Shown piece after piece: positions 1 to 8,375 of a stretch of 64,000 nucleotides of DNA. Source of the stretch: Microbacterium hydrocarbonoxydans (GTDB lineage Bacteria; Actinomycetota; Actinomycetes; Actinomycetales; Microbacteriaceae); the NCBI RefSeq assembly GCF_000956475.1, contig NZ_JYJB01000007.1, positions 310,001 to 374,000 on the forward strand. Direction: 5' to 3'. Position 1 is the stretch's first letter, and the number at the start of each line of letters is the position of its first letter. The position numbers were made by a program, and so were the translations under genes. A model generated the notes under the pieces. It saw nothing but the letters and a program-made list of their open reading frames with translations. It was not told the DNA's origin and searched no databases.

Positions 1-310
1 CGATCAGGCGCACCGAGTCGGTGAGCCCGGCTTCGATACCCGCGAGCTCGCCTTCGCGGGCGGTGACCTCGGCGCGGCCGGCATCCGTGATCGTGTAGAT
101 CGTGGTGCGGCCGTCGACGGTCTTGGTGACCAGGCCCTCCTCCTCGAGCTTCGCGAGGCGCGGGTAGATCGTGCCTGCACTGGGCGTGTAGGTGCCGCCC
201 GTGCGGTCGGTGAGCGCCTGGATGATGCCGTACCCATGCTGCGGAGATTCGGCGATCAGCGACAGCAGGTACAGGCGGAGGTCGCCGTGGGAGAAGACCG
301 CGGGGCTCAT
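1..310 (-). CDS. PadR family transcriptional regulator (3' end outside window)
   Basis: DNA-binding repressor of the PadR winged-helix family. The visible 103 residues begin MSPAVFSHGDLRLYLLSLIA and contain the PadR hallmarks: the HGYGI segment at about residues 25-29, and the TPSAGTIYPRLAKLEEEGLV recognition helix/wing at about 42-61, followed by the wing YTITDAGRAEV. The C-terminal part lies beyond position 1. The ATG overlaps the stop of the upstream DUF4097 gene by 4 bp (ATGA), so the two are translationally coupled. It probably controls its own operon through the inverted repeat at 1175-1211. The ligand is unknown. Confidence 0.93.
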   Translation of the reverse strand, partial: MSPAVFSHGDLRLYLLSLIAESPQHGYGIIQALTDRTGGTYTPSAGTIYPRLAKLEEEGLVTKTVDGRTTIYTITDAGRAEVTAREGELAGIEAGLTDSVRLI

Positions 311-1149
311 GCTTCCTCCCATTCGGGGTCGTTCACGATCGACTCGGGAGCGCGGCGCAGCACGGTCACGCCGCCCGACACCGAGTTTGCTCGCAGATCG
401 ACGAAGCGTCCGGCGAGCTCACCTGTGGAGCCGGTGAAGTTGCTCGGGCCGCTGGACCCGCGCTCGACCCCGTCGACCAGGATGCGTCCGCTCATCGAGC
501 GGATCACGTAGTTCGCAGCGAGGGACTCGTCGAGGCGCACCGTGATGCCGCCCGACACGGAGTTCACGTTGATCGCGTTCACGTCTCCGGCCGCATCGAT
601 CATGGTCGTGCCCGACACGATGTCGACGGTCGCCTTGCGGATCGTGCCCGTGGCGGCGACGTCGCCCGAGACGCTGTTGGCGTTGATGGATCCGGTCAGG
701 CCGCGCACCTGCACGTCGCCCGAGACCGTGTTGATCGAGAGGTCTCCGATCAGGGTGTCGACGATGATGTCGCCCGAGACGGTGCTCAGGCGGGCGTCGT
801 TGCGGATGCCGGAGACGAGAGCGCCGGCGCTGACCACGCCCAGGTTCAGGGCGATCGAGCGGGGGACCGCCACGCTGACCTCGGCCTTGGGGCCGCCGGC
901 GCCGAAGTTGCGGAACACCTCGAGGAAGTTGTCCCAGCCCAGCTGCGGGTGGTCGATCTCGACCTGCCCGTCGACCGATTCGATGCGCAGGTCCTTGGTG
1001 GTGACGCCGTGCACCTCGATGCGGATGCCGGGTTCGTCGTGAGCGATCACGTCGACCTGCCCGCCGACGAGTCCGATCTTCAGACGGGTCGCGTTCTCGA
1101 TGTCGATGACGCGTTCCTCGCCTGGGGCGATGAGCCACTTCTCGGTCAT
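307..1149 (-). CDS. DUF4097 family beta-strand repeat protein
   Basis: Protein of 280 residues, MTEKWLIAPGEERV..., with no signal peptide and no membrane segment. The body is a run of repeated beta units of about 20 residues with the recurring words 'TVSGD', 'NSVSGD' and 'NSVSGG' (roughly residues 120-265), the pattern of the DUF4097 (adhesin-like, right-handed beta-helix) family. The ATG at 1149 has an AAGGAG Shine-Dalgarno just upstream; the open frame extends further 5' but lacks a comparable start. First gene of a two-gene operon with a PadR regulator, a pairing common in Actinobacteria and Firmicutes. The biochemical function of the family is not established; envelope-stress or membrane-associated roles are only suggested. 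Confidence 0.85.
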   Translation of the reverse strand: MTEKWLIAPGEERVIDIENATRLKIGLVGGQVDVIAHDEPGIRIEVHGVTTKDLRIESVDGQVEIDHPQLGWDNFLEVFRNFGAGGPKAEVSVAVPRSIALNLGVVSAGALVSGIRNDARLSTVSGDIIVDTLIGDLSINTVSGDVQVRGLTGSINANSVSGDVAATGTIRKATVDIVSGTTMIDAAGDVNAINVNSVSGGITVRLDESLAANYVIRSMSGRILVDGVERGSSGPSNFTGSTGELAGRFVDLRANSVSGGVTVLRRAPESIVNDPEWEEA

Positions 1150-1174
1150 GTTGCTTCTCCTTGTTCGGAATCGC

Positions 1175-1211
1175 GCTATATCGCGTTCCTTCCACTGTAA
1201 CACGATATAGC
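1175..1211. promoter_or_regulatory. Inverted-repeat operator of the PadR/DUF4097 operon
   Basis: Perfect 9-bp inverted repeat, GCTATATCG (1175-1183) and CGATATAGC (1203-1211), with a 19-bp spacer; it lies 26-62 bp before the DUF4097 start. The proximal arm gives the AT-rich GATATAG, which probably overlaps the -10 element. PadR proteins usually bind dyad sites over their own promoter, so autorepression is the likely role. Confidence 0.7.
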
Positions 1212-1255
1212 TCGATGCCGTCAAGGTGCATCTCGACCGGGGCGGATGCGGGTTG

Positions 1256-3763
1256 TCAGGCGAGCGGCGGCGTGTGCCAGATGCGGTCGATGTAGTCGCG
1301 GATCGACCGGTCCGACGAGAAGAACCCCGTGCGGGCGACGTTGAGGATCGCCGAGCGCGTCCACGCCTCCTGATCGGCGTAGGCGTCGTCGACCCGCTCC
1401 TGCGCCGCGATGTACGAGGCGTAATCGGCGAGCACCATGAACCGGTCCTCATAGAGCAGGTTCGACACGATCGGCTCGAACACGGAGCGGTCTCCGCGGG
1501 AGAACGCGCCCGATGCGATCAGGTCGATCGCGGCCCGGAGCCCGGCATCCTCCTGATAGAACTCGCTCGGCCGGTAGCCGCGCGCCGCCGACTCCGACAC
1601 CTCGGGCTCGCTCATGCCGAACAGGAAGAAGTTCTCGTCGCCGACGAGCTCGCGGATCTCGACGTTCGCCCCGTCATCGGTCCCGATCGTCAGAGCGCCG
1701 TTGAGGGCGAACTTCATGTTGCCCGTGCCCGAGGCCTCCTTGCCGGCCAGGGAGATCTGCTCGGAGAGGTCAGCGGCCGGTATCACGCGCTCCGCGAGCG
1801 TCACGTCGTAGTTGGGCGGGAAGATCACCGTGAGTCGCCCGTCGAGCCTGGGGTCGCTGTTCACCACCGAACCCACCGCATTGATGAGGTGGATGATCCT
1901 CTTGGCCATCGTGTACCCGGGCGCCGCCTTCGCGCCGAAGATCACCGTGCGCGGCTGCACCTCGGCCGCGGGCACGCGGCCGGACACCACGCCCTCGTAC
2001 GTCGACACGACGTGCAGCACCTTGAGCATCTGCCGCTTGTACTCGTGCAGGCGCTTGACCATCACGTCGAGCAGGTGGCCGTCGCTCACCTCGAAGCCGT
2101 CGCGAGCCCGCAGCACCTCGTGGAGCCGGCGCTTGTTCGCGGCCTTCACCTCGCCGAAGGCCGCGCGGAACCCGGAATCCTCTGCGAACGGCTCCAGCTC
2201 GCGCAGGCGCTCGAGGTCCGTGAGCCACCCGTCGCCGATCGCCTCAGTGATCAGACCCGAGAGCTCGGGGTTGGCCAGGCGAAGGAACCGGCGGGGCGTG
2301 ACACCGTTGGTCACGTTCGTGAACTTCTCGGGGAAGAAGTCGTCGAAGTCGCCGAGCACCTTGTCGCGCAGCAGCTGCGAATGCAGCTCGGCGACGCCGT
2401 TGACCCTGGCCCCCGCCACCGTCGCGAGGTACGCCATCCGCACGGAGCGGACCGGATGCTCGGCGATGATCGACATGTTGCGGATGCGCATCTCGTCGTC
2501 GCCGTAGCGGGCGCGCACGGCATCGAGGAACTCCTCGTTGATCCGGTAGATGATCTCCAGGTGGCGCGGCAGCAGTCGGCCGAGCAGGTCGACGGGCCAC
2601 ACCTCGAGGGCCTCCGGCAGCAGCGTGTGGCACGTGTACGCGAAGCACTGCCGCGTGATCGCCCACGCGGCATCCCACTCCATCTTCTTCTCGTCGACGA
2701 GCACGCGCATGAACTCGGGCACCGCGATCACCGGGTGGGTGTCGTTGAGCTGGAAGATGACGCGGTCCGGAAGCGCCGAGAGGTCGAAGCCCTCGGCGAG
2801 CATGTTGTCGAGGAAGTCGTGGATGGATGCTGCGACGAAGAAGTACTGCTGCTGCAGGCGCAGCTCCTTGCCCTGCGGCGTGGAGTCCTCGGGGTAGAGA
2901 ACCTTCGAGATGTTCTCGGCGAACGTCTGCGCGCGCACCGCCTCTTCGTAGTCGCCCGAGTTGAAGATCCGCAGGTCGAACGCGTTCGTGGCCACCGCGC
3001 TCCACAGCCGGAGGGTGTTCACTCGGCCGTTCTGGAATCCGGGGACCATGTAGTTGTAGGGCACGGCCTGCACGTTCCACCCCGGTACCCAGCGCGACCG
3101 CGTGACGCCCTCGTCGTCGTAGGTCTCGGTGCGACCGCCGAACGCGATCGTCTGCGCGTCCTCGGGGCGGGCGAACTCCCACGGCGAACCGAGCGAGAGC
3201 CAGGAGTCGGGCTGCTCGACCTGCTGGCCCTCGACGAATGTCTGGCGGAAGATGCCGTACTCGTAGCGGATGCCGTAGCCGATGCTCGGCACGCCGAGCG
3301 TCGCGAGCGAGTCGATGAAGCAGGCGGCGAGCCGGCCGAGACCGCCGTTGCCGAGTCCGGGCTCCACTTCGTGCTGACGCAGGTCGTCGAGCGAGATGCC
3401 GCAGGATGCGAGCGCCTCCTCCGCGATGTCGGCAAGACCGCCGGCGAGGAGGTTGTTGTCGAGCTGGCGACCCAGGAGGTACTCGGCCGAGAGGTAGCAG
3501 ACGCCTTTCGACTGCGACTGCTTCTGACGGCGGAGGTCTTCGAGCCATCGCGCCATCAGGTAGTCGCGCACCGTGTGCGCGAGTGCGAAATAGCGGTCGT
3601 TCGCACTCGACGCCGACAGCGCGACGCCCCGATCGAAGTTGAGACTGTGCAAAAAGTCGGCCACGAAGGCGTCGGCCGAGCTCTCCGGGGCGGTCACGGG
3701 GGCGAGAGCGAGAGGATGCGTGGCACTGGTGTTTTCGGGCACGTCTCGACCGTAGCGAGACAC
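1256..3763 (-). CDS. glgP: Glycogen/maltodextrin phosphorylase
   Basis: Catalyses phosphorolysis of alpha-1,4-glucan to glucose 1-phosphate in the cytoplasm (glycosyltransferase family 35, PLP-dependent). At about 835 residues it matches the family length. Visible family blocks are YLSAEYLLGRQL, EPGLGNGGLGRLAACFIDS, the glucan-site FQLNDTHPVIAVPEFMR, VTNGVTPRRFL, the KRLHEYKRQ block and the PLP-lysine motif ASGTGNMKFALNG near the C-terminus. The first possible start is GTG at 3763; a second in-frame GTG at 3742 (PENTSATHP...) is equally plausible, and neither has a clear Shine-Dalgarno. It stands alone, divergent from the TipA-like regulator, with no other glycogen genes nearby. Confidence 0.95.
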   Translation of the reverse strand: MSRYGRDVPENTSATHPLALAPVTAPESSADAFVADFLHSLNFDRGVALSASSANDRYFALAHTVRDYLMARWLEDLRRQKQSQSKGVCYLSAEYLLGRQLDNNLLAGGLADIAEEALASCGISLDDLRQHEVEPGLGNGGLGRLAACFIDSLATLGVPSIGYGIRYEYGIFRQTFVEGQQVEQPDSWLSLGSPWEFARPEDAQTIAFGGRTETYDDEGVTRSRWVPGWNVQAVPYNYMVPGFQNGRVNTLRLWSAVATNAFDLRIFNSGDYEEAVRAQTFAENISKVLYPEDSTPQGKELRLQQQYFFVAASIHDFLDNMLAEGFDLSALPDRVIFQLNDTHPVIAVPEFMRVLVDEKKMEWDAAWAITRQCFAYTCHTLLPEALEVWPVDLLGRLLPRHLEIIYRINEEFLDAVRARYGDDEMRIRNMSIIAEHPVRSVRMAYLATVAGARVNGVAELHSQLLRDKVLGDFDDFFPEKFTNVTNGVTPRRFLRLANPELSGLITEAIGDGWLTDLERLRELEPFAEDSGFRAAFGEVKAANKRRLHEVLRARDGFEVSDGHLLDVMVKRLHEYKRQMLKVLHVVSTYEGVVSGRVPAAEVQPRTVIFGAKAAPGYTMAKRIIHLINAVGSVVNSDPRLDGRLTVIFPPNYDVTLAERVIPAADLSEQISLAGKEASGTGNMKFALNGALTIGTDDGANVEIRELVGDENFFLFGMSEPEVSESAARGYRPSEFYQEDAGLRAAIDLIASGAFSRGDRSVFEPIVSNLLYEDRFMVLADYASYIAAQERVDDAYADQEAWTRSAILNVARTGFFSSDRSIRDYIDRIWHTPPLA

Positions 3764-3802
3764 GATGTTCGCCGCGTTACGAACGCACTACGAAATCACC
3801 TC

Positions 3803-3833
3803 TTGACCTTGACGCAGCGTCAACTTCTACGGT
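3803..3833 (+). promoter_or_regulatory. MerR-type promoter with 19-bp spacer and dyad operator
   Basis: A -35 TTGACC (3803-3808) and a -10 TACGGT (3828-3833) are separated by 19 bp. The spacer contains the 15-bp palindrome TTGACGCAGCGTCAA (3809-3823). Over-long 19-bp spacers with a dyad between the two boxes are diagnostic of promoters activated by MerR-family proteins through DNA untwisting. It drives the TipA-like gene starting at 3872, so the regulator is probably autoactivated. Confidence 0.8.
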
Positions 3834-3871
3834 GGAGATATCCACAGAGCATCCGAGGGAAGGAGGAGGAG

Positions 3872-4675
3872 ATGTCAGCCAGGGACTGGTCGATCCAGGA
3901 GATCGCCCGACTCGCCGGAACCACCAGCAGGACGCTGCGTCACTACGACGACATCGGTCTCCTGCCGCCATCGCGCATCGCGCACAACGGCTACCGGCAC
4001 TACGACGAGCAGGCGCTCGTGCGACTGCAGCGGATCCTGCTGCTGCGCGAGCTCGGACTCGGGCTGCCGCAGATCGCCGAGGTGCTCGACCCTTCGACAA
4101 GCTCAGGGACCCAGGGGGCGAAGGCCGAGGCATCCGCGCTCGAGACCCATCTGGCACTCCTCCGTGAGGAGCAGACCCGGCTGGCGCGGCAGATCGCGTC
4201 GGTCGAATCCACCATCGCAGCATTGAGAGGAGGTGAAGAACTCATGGCAGAGAACATGTTCGACGGCTTCGACCACACCCGGTACAAGGAGGAGGTCGAA
4301 GAGCGCTGGGGCAAGAAGGCCTACGCCGACAGCGACCGCTGGTGGCGGGGGATGACGGATGCTGAGCGCGCAGACTGGCAGCGTCGCGTGTCCGACCTCG
4401 GACGCGACTGGATCGCCGCCGCCGAGAGCGGCATCGATCCCGCATCCGACGAGGCCCAGGCCATCGCCCGCCGTCACGTCGAGTGGCTCACGGGCATCCC
4501 GGGGACGCCGGCGGCCGCACCCGGCGGCGACGTCAGGGGCTACGTGATCGGCCTCGGCGAGATGTACGTGGCAGATCCGCGCTTCGGCGCGAACTACGCG
4601 ACGTCCGCCGGCGGCACGCACGGTGCGGAGTTCGTCCGAGACGCGCTCCGCGTGTACGCGGAGGCGAACCTGTAG
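3872..4675 (+). CDS. TipA-like MerR family thiopeptide/multidrug-sensing regulator
   Basis: A protein of 267 residues with an N-terminal MerR winged helix (about residues 5-75: WSIQEIARLAGTTSRTLRHY, YRHYDEQALVRL), a dimerising helical stretch (about 85-120) and a C-terminal TipAS domain (about 125-267, with HTRYKEEVEERWG and FGANYATSAGGTHGAEFVRDA). TipAL proteins of Streptomyces bind thiopeptides and other cyclic peptides through TipAS and activate transcription. The ATG follows GGAGGAGGAG. A dispersed DNA repeat (4091-4112) is inserted in frame between the two domains and encodes DPSTSSGTQG. A second start inside the gene can produce TipAS alone. Confidence 0.92.
   Translation: MSARDWSIQEIARLAGTTSRTLRHYDDIGLLPPSRIAHNGYRHYDEQALVRLQRILLLRELGLGLPQIAEVLDPSTSSGTQGAKAEASALETHLALLREEQTRLARQIASVESTIAALRGGEELMAENMFDGFDHTRYKEEVEERWGKKAYADSDRWWRGMTDAERADWQRRVSDLGRDWIAAAESGIDPASDEAQAIARRHVEWLTGIPGTPAAAPGGDVRGYVIGLGEMYVADPRFGANYATSAGGTHGAEFVRDALRVYAEANL
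4091..4112 (+). repeat. Dispersed repeat family A, copy inside the TipA-like gene
   Basis: The element contains CCTTCGACAAGCTCAGGG and is read in frame as PSTSSGT between the MerR and TipAS domains. Related copies lie at 4680-4720 (as an inverted pair), 24384-24403 and 34927-34946, three of the four inside coding sequence. Confidence 0.7.
4244..4675 (+). CDS. TipAS: independent translation of the ligand-binding domain from an internal start
   Basis: Inside the TipA-like gene a near-perfect Shine-Dalgarno AGGAGGTGA (4228-4236) stands 7 bp before an in-frame ATG at 4244 (MAENMFDGFDHTRYKEE...). This would give a product of 143 residues consisting only of the TipAS ligand-binding domain. In Streptomyces lividans tipA is known to yield both TipAL and a more abundant, independently translated TipAS that sequesters drug. 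The internal ribosome site and the product length match that arrangement. Expression here is inferred. Confidence 0.6.
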   Translation: MAENMFDGFDHTRYKEEVEERWGKKAYADSDRWWRGMTDAERADWQRRVSDLGRDWIAAAESGIDPASDEAQAIARRHVEWLTGIPGTPAAAPGGDVRGYVIGLGEMYVADPRFGANYATSAGGTHGAEFVRDALRVYAEANL

Positions 4676-4679
4676 CAAT

Positions 4680-4720
4680 TCGACAGGCTCAGGGACCCAG
4701 TGGGTTGCTGAGCCTGTCGA
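4680..4720. terminator. Palindrome after the TipA-like gene built from two facing family A repeats
   Basis: Perfect 13-bp inverted repeat TCGACAGGCTCAG (4680-4692) / CTGAGCCTGTCGA (4708-4720), whose loop itself contains ACCCAGTGGGT. It starts 5 bp after the stop codon, so it may act as a factor-independent terminator, although no T run follows. The arms are the same dispersed sequence found inside four genes of this window. Confidence 0.6.
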
Positions 4721-4794
4721 CGCATCCATAGCCGACCGCCGCACCCGCGCGCAAGAGCCGGAGCGGATGCCGCGCGTGGGCGTAGGGTCAGGAC

Positions 4795-5169
4795 ATGGCC
4801 CGCCGCTGGAGACGCACAGACGCGGCGCGACTGTTCATCGCGGCCGCTGCAGCGTACGGCGCGAACGTCGCCCTCGGAACCGCGGTCGCCGTGCGGCTCA
4901 TCGACACGCGGCGATTCCGCTGGGTCCACCACGTGCTCTACATCATCACGTGCGTCGCGACCGGCGCGGCGCTGAGCGCCGCCTTCTGGGCCCGGCCGGT
5001 CGCCGCGACCCGTCGGGCCGCGGCCTTCCTCGCTCCGGCGATCGGGCCGCTCGCCGTGATCCCGTACGCGGGCACGCGAACCCGACGGCATCCGCTCGTC
5101 GCGCTCGCCGCGGCGCCCTTCATCGTCGCGGGGCTCGTCGCCTCGCGCCTGCCCTCCGACCGGAAGTGA
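4795..5169 (+). CDS. Small membrane protein of unknown function
   Basis: A protein of 124 residues, [14 protein letters not shown]..., with four hydrophobic segments at about residues 12-32, 46-64, 74-92 and 101-118, separated by short Arg-rich loops, so a four-helix membrane protein with a basic N-terminus is likely. I do not recognise a named family. Its stop is only 4 bp before the nitroreductase ATG at 5174, so the two are probably co-transcribed. No catalytic motif is visible. Confidence 0.72.
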   Translation: MARRWRRTDAARLFIAAAAAYGANVALGTAVAVRLIDTRRFRWVHHVLYIITCVATGAALSAAFWARPVAATRRAAAFLAPAIGPLAVIPYAGTRTRRHPLVALAAAPFIVAGLVASRLPSDRK

Positions 5170-5173
5170 CCGC

Positions 5174-5974
5174 ATGGAACTGCTCGACGCCATCCGCCGC
5201 CGCAAGACCACGAACGGGCCGTTCCTGCCCGACCCCGTGTCGGAGGAGCATCAGCGTCTGCTGCTCGAAGCCGCAGGTCGCGCACCCTCGCAGCTGAACA
5301 GCCAGCCCTGGCGCTTCGTCGTGATCGAGAACCGCGACACGATCGAGGCGATCGCGCGCATCTCCGGCGAGAGCATGACCGAGGCGATGTCGAACGGCAC
5401 GTTCTTCGAGCGCTACAAGCCCTACTTCCGCTTCAGTCAGGCCGAGATGGACGAGAAGCGCAGCGGGATGCTGTTCGACAAGCTGCCCGCGGCGCTCCGG
5501 CCGTTCACGGGACAGGTCTTCACGAAGCGCGGGCAGAAGCTCATGAACGCGTTCGGAGTGCCGAAGACGCTGGGCGAGGAGAACCGCCGGCTGGTCGCGG
5601 GCTCCCCGCTGCTGCTCGGCGTCATGCTCGATCGCAGCGAGTACCGGCCCGGTCAGCTCTCCTCGTTCTACTCGGTGTTCAGCATGGGCGCCGCGATGGA
5701 GAACATCTGGCTCACCACGGTCGAGCTCGGCATGGGCATCCAGTTCATCTCCTTCCCCATGGAGGTGCCGGGCCGCTGGGACGAGATCGTGCGGATGCTA
5801 CGGGTGCCGGACGACCTCGAGCTCATGGCCGTCTATCGGCTGGGCTACGTGCCCCCGGAGCAGCGCCGGCCCGCGATCGACTGGACGAGCAGCGAACGCC
5901 GACTCGTGTCGCAGTACGTCTTCCGCGAGACCTGCGAGACGGCGCAGGACGGATGGGACGCCGCGCGTCCCTGA
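5174..5974 (+). CDS. Nitroreductase family protein
   Basis: FMN-dependent NAD(P)H oxidoreductase of the nitroreductase superfamily, 266 residues, cytoplasmic. The N-terminus [17 protein letters not shown] is the typical FMN-phosphate-binding start, followed by [20 protein letters not shown] (about residues 35-54), the second FMN contact block; the C-terminal half has [18 protein letters not shown], the usual dimer-interface helix. The physiological substrate cannot be told from sequence; quinones, nitroaromatics or flavins are known substrates in the family. It is coupled to the small membrane protein upstream and converges with the Rieske oxidoreductase, leaving 6 bp between stops. Confidence 0.9.
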   Translation: MELLDAIRRRKTTNGPFLPDPVSEEHQRLLLEAAGRAPSQLNSQPWRFVVIENRDTIEAIARISGESMTEAMSNGTFFERYKPYFRFSQAEMDEKRSGMLFDKLPAALRPFTGQVFTKRGQKLMNAFGVPKTLGEENRRLVAGSPLLLGVMLDRSEYRPGQLSSFYSVFSMGAAMENIWLTTVELGMGIQFISFPMEVPGRWDEIVRMLRVPDDLELMAVYRLGYVPPEQRRPAIDWTSSERRLVSQYVFRETCETAQDGWDAARP

Positions 5975-5980
5975 CCCCGC

Positions 5981-7507
5981 TCACTCGGCTGTCGTTCGCG
6001 GCAGCCGGCGCAGATCGTGCACCGCGGGGCCCTCGAGACGCCGGCCGTCGGCCGCGAAGCGCGAAGCGTGCAGCGGGCAGTCCCAGGTGCACTCCGCGTC
6101 GTTCCAGTCGAGAACGCCGCCCAGGTGCGTGCAGACCGCGTCGACCGCGCGGGTCTCGCCGTCGACGGTCGAGATGCCGACCGGACGGCCGGCGCGGTTC
6201 GCCACGACACCCTGCCCCTCGGCCGGCCGCGGCACCGGAACGGGCCTGCGCTCGGCATCCGTCCACCCCGTGGAGAGGGCGGCGGCGACGCGCCCGCCCT
6301 CGGCCGCTCCGCGCGCCAGATCGGCCGGCACCGTGAGACGCGTGCCGATCGCGGTCATCCATGACGGGCGGTCACGTCGCTGCGTGCCGAGGATCTCGGC
6401 CGTGAGCCGCAGCGCGGCCGCCGGCGCGTTCGTGAGCCCCCATTTCGCGTAGCCGGTCGCGAAGCGGATGCGGCCGAGGCCGCGAGGCATCGCCCCGACG
6501 AAGGGGATGAGGTTGTGCGACTCGTAGTCCTGCGCCGACCAGCGGTGCGTCTCTTCGGCGTCGGGGAAGTGCTCACGCGTCCACGACACGAGGTCGTCGA
6601 TCGCCGCGGTCTCGCCATCGGAGCGCCCGACCGGATGTCCGCCTCCTCCGACGACCAGCTGTGCAGCGTCTGCAGGGCCGTCGGCTGCCGCGACCGGGCG
6701 GATGGAGCGCGTGAGGCCGTCGACCGAGATGAACGTGCCGTCCGGAACGGGGGCCGAGGTGCGGAACGAGACGCAGTAGGAGCGCAGCCCGCGCACCTTC
6801 ATGAAGTACAGACCGCGATCGAGGATGGGCGTGCCCGTCGCGAGCACGATGTCGTGGGCGAACAGGGGGCCGGCGGTCGTCTCGACGCACGGCTCGGGAA
6901 GCGCATGGGCACCGGTCGCCCGCACATGATCGTGCAGGGTGCCGCCCGCGGCGAGCAGCTTCCTGGCGAGTGCCTGCGTGACCCGCACCGGATCGATCGT
7001 CGCCTGCTCGTCGAGAGCGATCGCGCCGAGGGCGGAGAACGGAACGTCGAGGTCGGCCTGCTCGAGCACGCGCGCATCGAGGCCGGCCTCGCGTGCGGCG
7101 GAATGCTGGCGGCGCAGGGTCTCGAGACCGGAGCGTCCCTGTGCGTAGCTGTGGTCGGTGCGGCGCGCGTACGGGATGCCGGCGCCCTCCGCGAATCCGA
7201 GGAGCCACTGCATGCCGTCCCGGTTGGCGTCGACGTACGCGCGCACGAGCGACGCCGGGTGGTGCCGCCGGATCTCGGCGAGCCGGCTTCCTTGAAGCAG
7301 CGAGAGCTTGCCGGTGTTGCCGCCGGTTGCGAGCTCGGCCACCGATCCCGAATCGATCACGGCGACGTCGAGCCCGGCATCCGCCAGCATCACGGCTGTC
7401 GACAGTCCCGTGATTCCCGCGCCGACGATGACGACGTCGTGTCGCGCGCCAGGGTCGAAGGGCGAGCCGAGGGGAACGGTCGGTCCGAGTTTCCAGAGCG
7501 GAGTCAT
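5981..7507 (-). CDS. FAD-dependent oxidoreductase with C-terminal Rieske [2Fe-2S] domain
   Basis: A protein of 508 residues with two modules. The N-terminal DAO-type FAD domain carries VIVGAGITGLSTAVMLADAG (about residues 23-42). The C-terminal Rieske domain (from about residue 430) binds a [2Fe-2S] cluster through CTHLGG and CPLHASRF, the C-x-H...C-x2-H pattern. Proteins of this architecture are annotated as glycine/D-amino acid oxidases with a Rieske tail; the substrate is unknown. I chose ATG 7507 (MTPLWKLGPTVPLG); an ATG at 7573 would add 22 residues. Neither has a good Shine-Dalgarno. It is transcribed divergently from the crcB pair. Confidence 0.9.
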   Translation of the reverse strand: MTPLWKLGPTVPLGSPFDPGARHDVVIVGAGITGLSTAVMLADAGLDVAVIDSGSVAELATGGNTGKLSLLQGSRLAEIRRHHPASLVRAYVDANRDGMQWLLGFAEGAGIPYARRTDHSYAQGRSGLETLRRQHSAAREAGLDARVLEQADLDVPFSALGAIALDEQATIDPVRVTQALARKLLAAGGTLHDHVRATGAHALPEPCVETTAGPLFAHDIVLATGTPILDRGLYFMKVRGLRSYCVSFRTSAPVPDGTFISVDGLTRSIRPVAAADGPADAAQLVVGGGGHPVGRSDGETAAIDDLVSWTREHFPDAEETHRWSAQDYESHNLIPFVGAMPRGLGRIRFATGYAKWGLTNAPAAALRLTAEILGTQRRDRPSWMTAIGTRLTVPADLARGAAEGGRVAAALSTGWTDAERRPVPVPRPAEGQGVVANRAGRPVGISTVDGETRAVDAVCTHLGGVLDWNDAECTWDCPLHASRFAADGRRLEGPAVHDLRRLPRTTAE

Positions 7508-7611
7508 GGGGCCAGTCAACCCGTCGATCAGGCCTGCGCGCACCGCCTTGACAGGGCGGCCGGGTGCTGGCACGACGCGGCCGTCGAGATCGTGCCGACT
7601 ACAGTGACAGG

Positions 7612-8013
7612 GTGAATCTCCGTCGTGTGCTCCTGGTCGTCGCTGGCGGTGCTGCGGGAACCGCCGCCAGGCTCGCGCTCGGGATGCTGCTCGCCGATGC
7701 CGGCGTCCTTCCCGTGCTGATCGCGAACGTCGTCGGCGCGTTCCTCATCGGCGTCCTGATGGCGCGGCCGTTCCTCCGCCTCAGCGGCGCCGCACGCGTG
7801 GAACTGCGCCTCCTGCTCGGCACCGGAGCGCTCGGCGGGTTCACGACCTACAGCGCGTTCATGACCGGAACCGTGGGGCTGTGGGCGGATGCTCCGCTCC
7901 TCGCCGTCGCGTACGCCGCAGGCTCTCTCGTGCTCGGTCTCGCAGCGGCGGCGTCTGGCCTGCGCCTCGGCCGACCCCGTGCGGAACGCCTTCGGACGGG
8001 AGCCGCCTCATGA
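7612..8013 (+). CDS. crcB: Fluoride channel subunit CrcB (first of pair)
   Basis: Fluc-family fluoride channel subunit in the cytoplasmic membrane, exporting F- to relieve fluoride toxicity. The 133 residues form four hydrophobic segments. Family signatures are GGAAGTAARLALG near the N-terminus, NVVGAFLIG (about residues 43-51), and GALGGFTTYSAFM (about 72-84) with the phenylalanine and Thr/Ser residues of the pore. The start is GTG at 7612. Gram-positive bacteria often encode two different subunits that form a heterodimer, and this gene overlaps a second crcB by 4 bp (ATGA). No fluoride riboswitch was recognised upstream. Confidence 0.93.
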   Translation: MNLRRVLLVVAGGAAGTAARLALGMLLADAGVLPVLIANVVGAFLIGVLMARPFLRLSGAARVELRLLLGTGALGGFTTYSAFMTGTVGLWADAPLLAVAYAAGSLVLGLAAAASGLRLGRPRAERLRTGAAS

Positions 8014-8369
8014 GCCCGCTGCTGTTCCTGGGGGCTGCGCTCGCCGGAGGCATCGGCGCCGCACTGCGCTATCTCGTCGACCTGGGCGTCGCCCGGCTCG
8101 CAGGCAGGCGCTTCCCCTGGGGGATCTTCCTCATCAACCTCAGCGGGTCCTTCGCGCTGGGCGTCGTGACCGCGGCCCTCCCCGACCAGACGACTCTGCT
8201 CGGCGCGGGTCTGCTCGGCGGGTACACGACCTTCAGCACGGCGATGCTCGACACCGTGGCGCTGTGGCGCGACGGCGAGCGCCCGGCATCCGCCTTCAAT
8301 GCGATCGCGACCCTTCTGCTGGGACTGCTGGCCGCCGGCCTCGGGCTCGCGCTCGGAACCGCCCTCTGA
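8010..8369 (+). CDS. crcB: Fluoride channel subunit CrcB (second of pair)
   Basis: Second Fluc/CrcB protein, 119 residues, with four predicted membrane helices. Motifs are GGIGAALRYLVDL (about residues 13-25), NLSGSFALG (about 43-51) and GLLGGYTTFSTAML (about 67-80), matching the pore-lining Gly-x-Thr-Thr-Phe-Ser segment. Its ATG lies within the last codons of the first crcB, so translation is coupled and a 1:1 heterodimer is likely. It converges with the GH26-like gene, leaving 6 bp between the two stops. Confidence 0.93.
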   Translation: MSPLLFLGAALAGGIGAALRYLVDLGVARLAGRRFPWGIFLINLSGSFALGVVTAALPDQTTLLGAGLLGGYTTFSTAMLDTVALWRDGERPASAFNAIATLLLGLLAAGLGLALGTAL

Positions 8370-8375
8370 CCTTCC

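Noticed and set aside
1226..3871. Plus-strand frame extending the TipA-like gene upstream across glgP
   Set aside because: This part is the antisense of glycogen phosphorylase. The true start at 3872 has a ribosome site and the MerR domain.
7504..7611. Fluoride riboswitch before the crcB pair
   Set aside because: No pseudoknot-like GG...CC arrangement could be recognised in the short gap.
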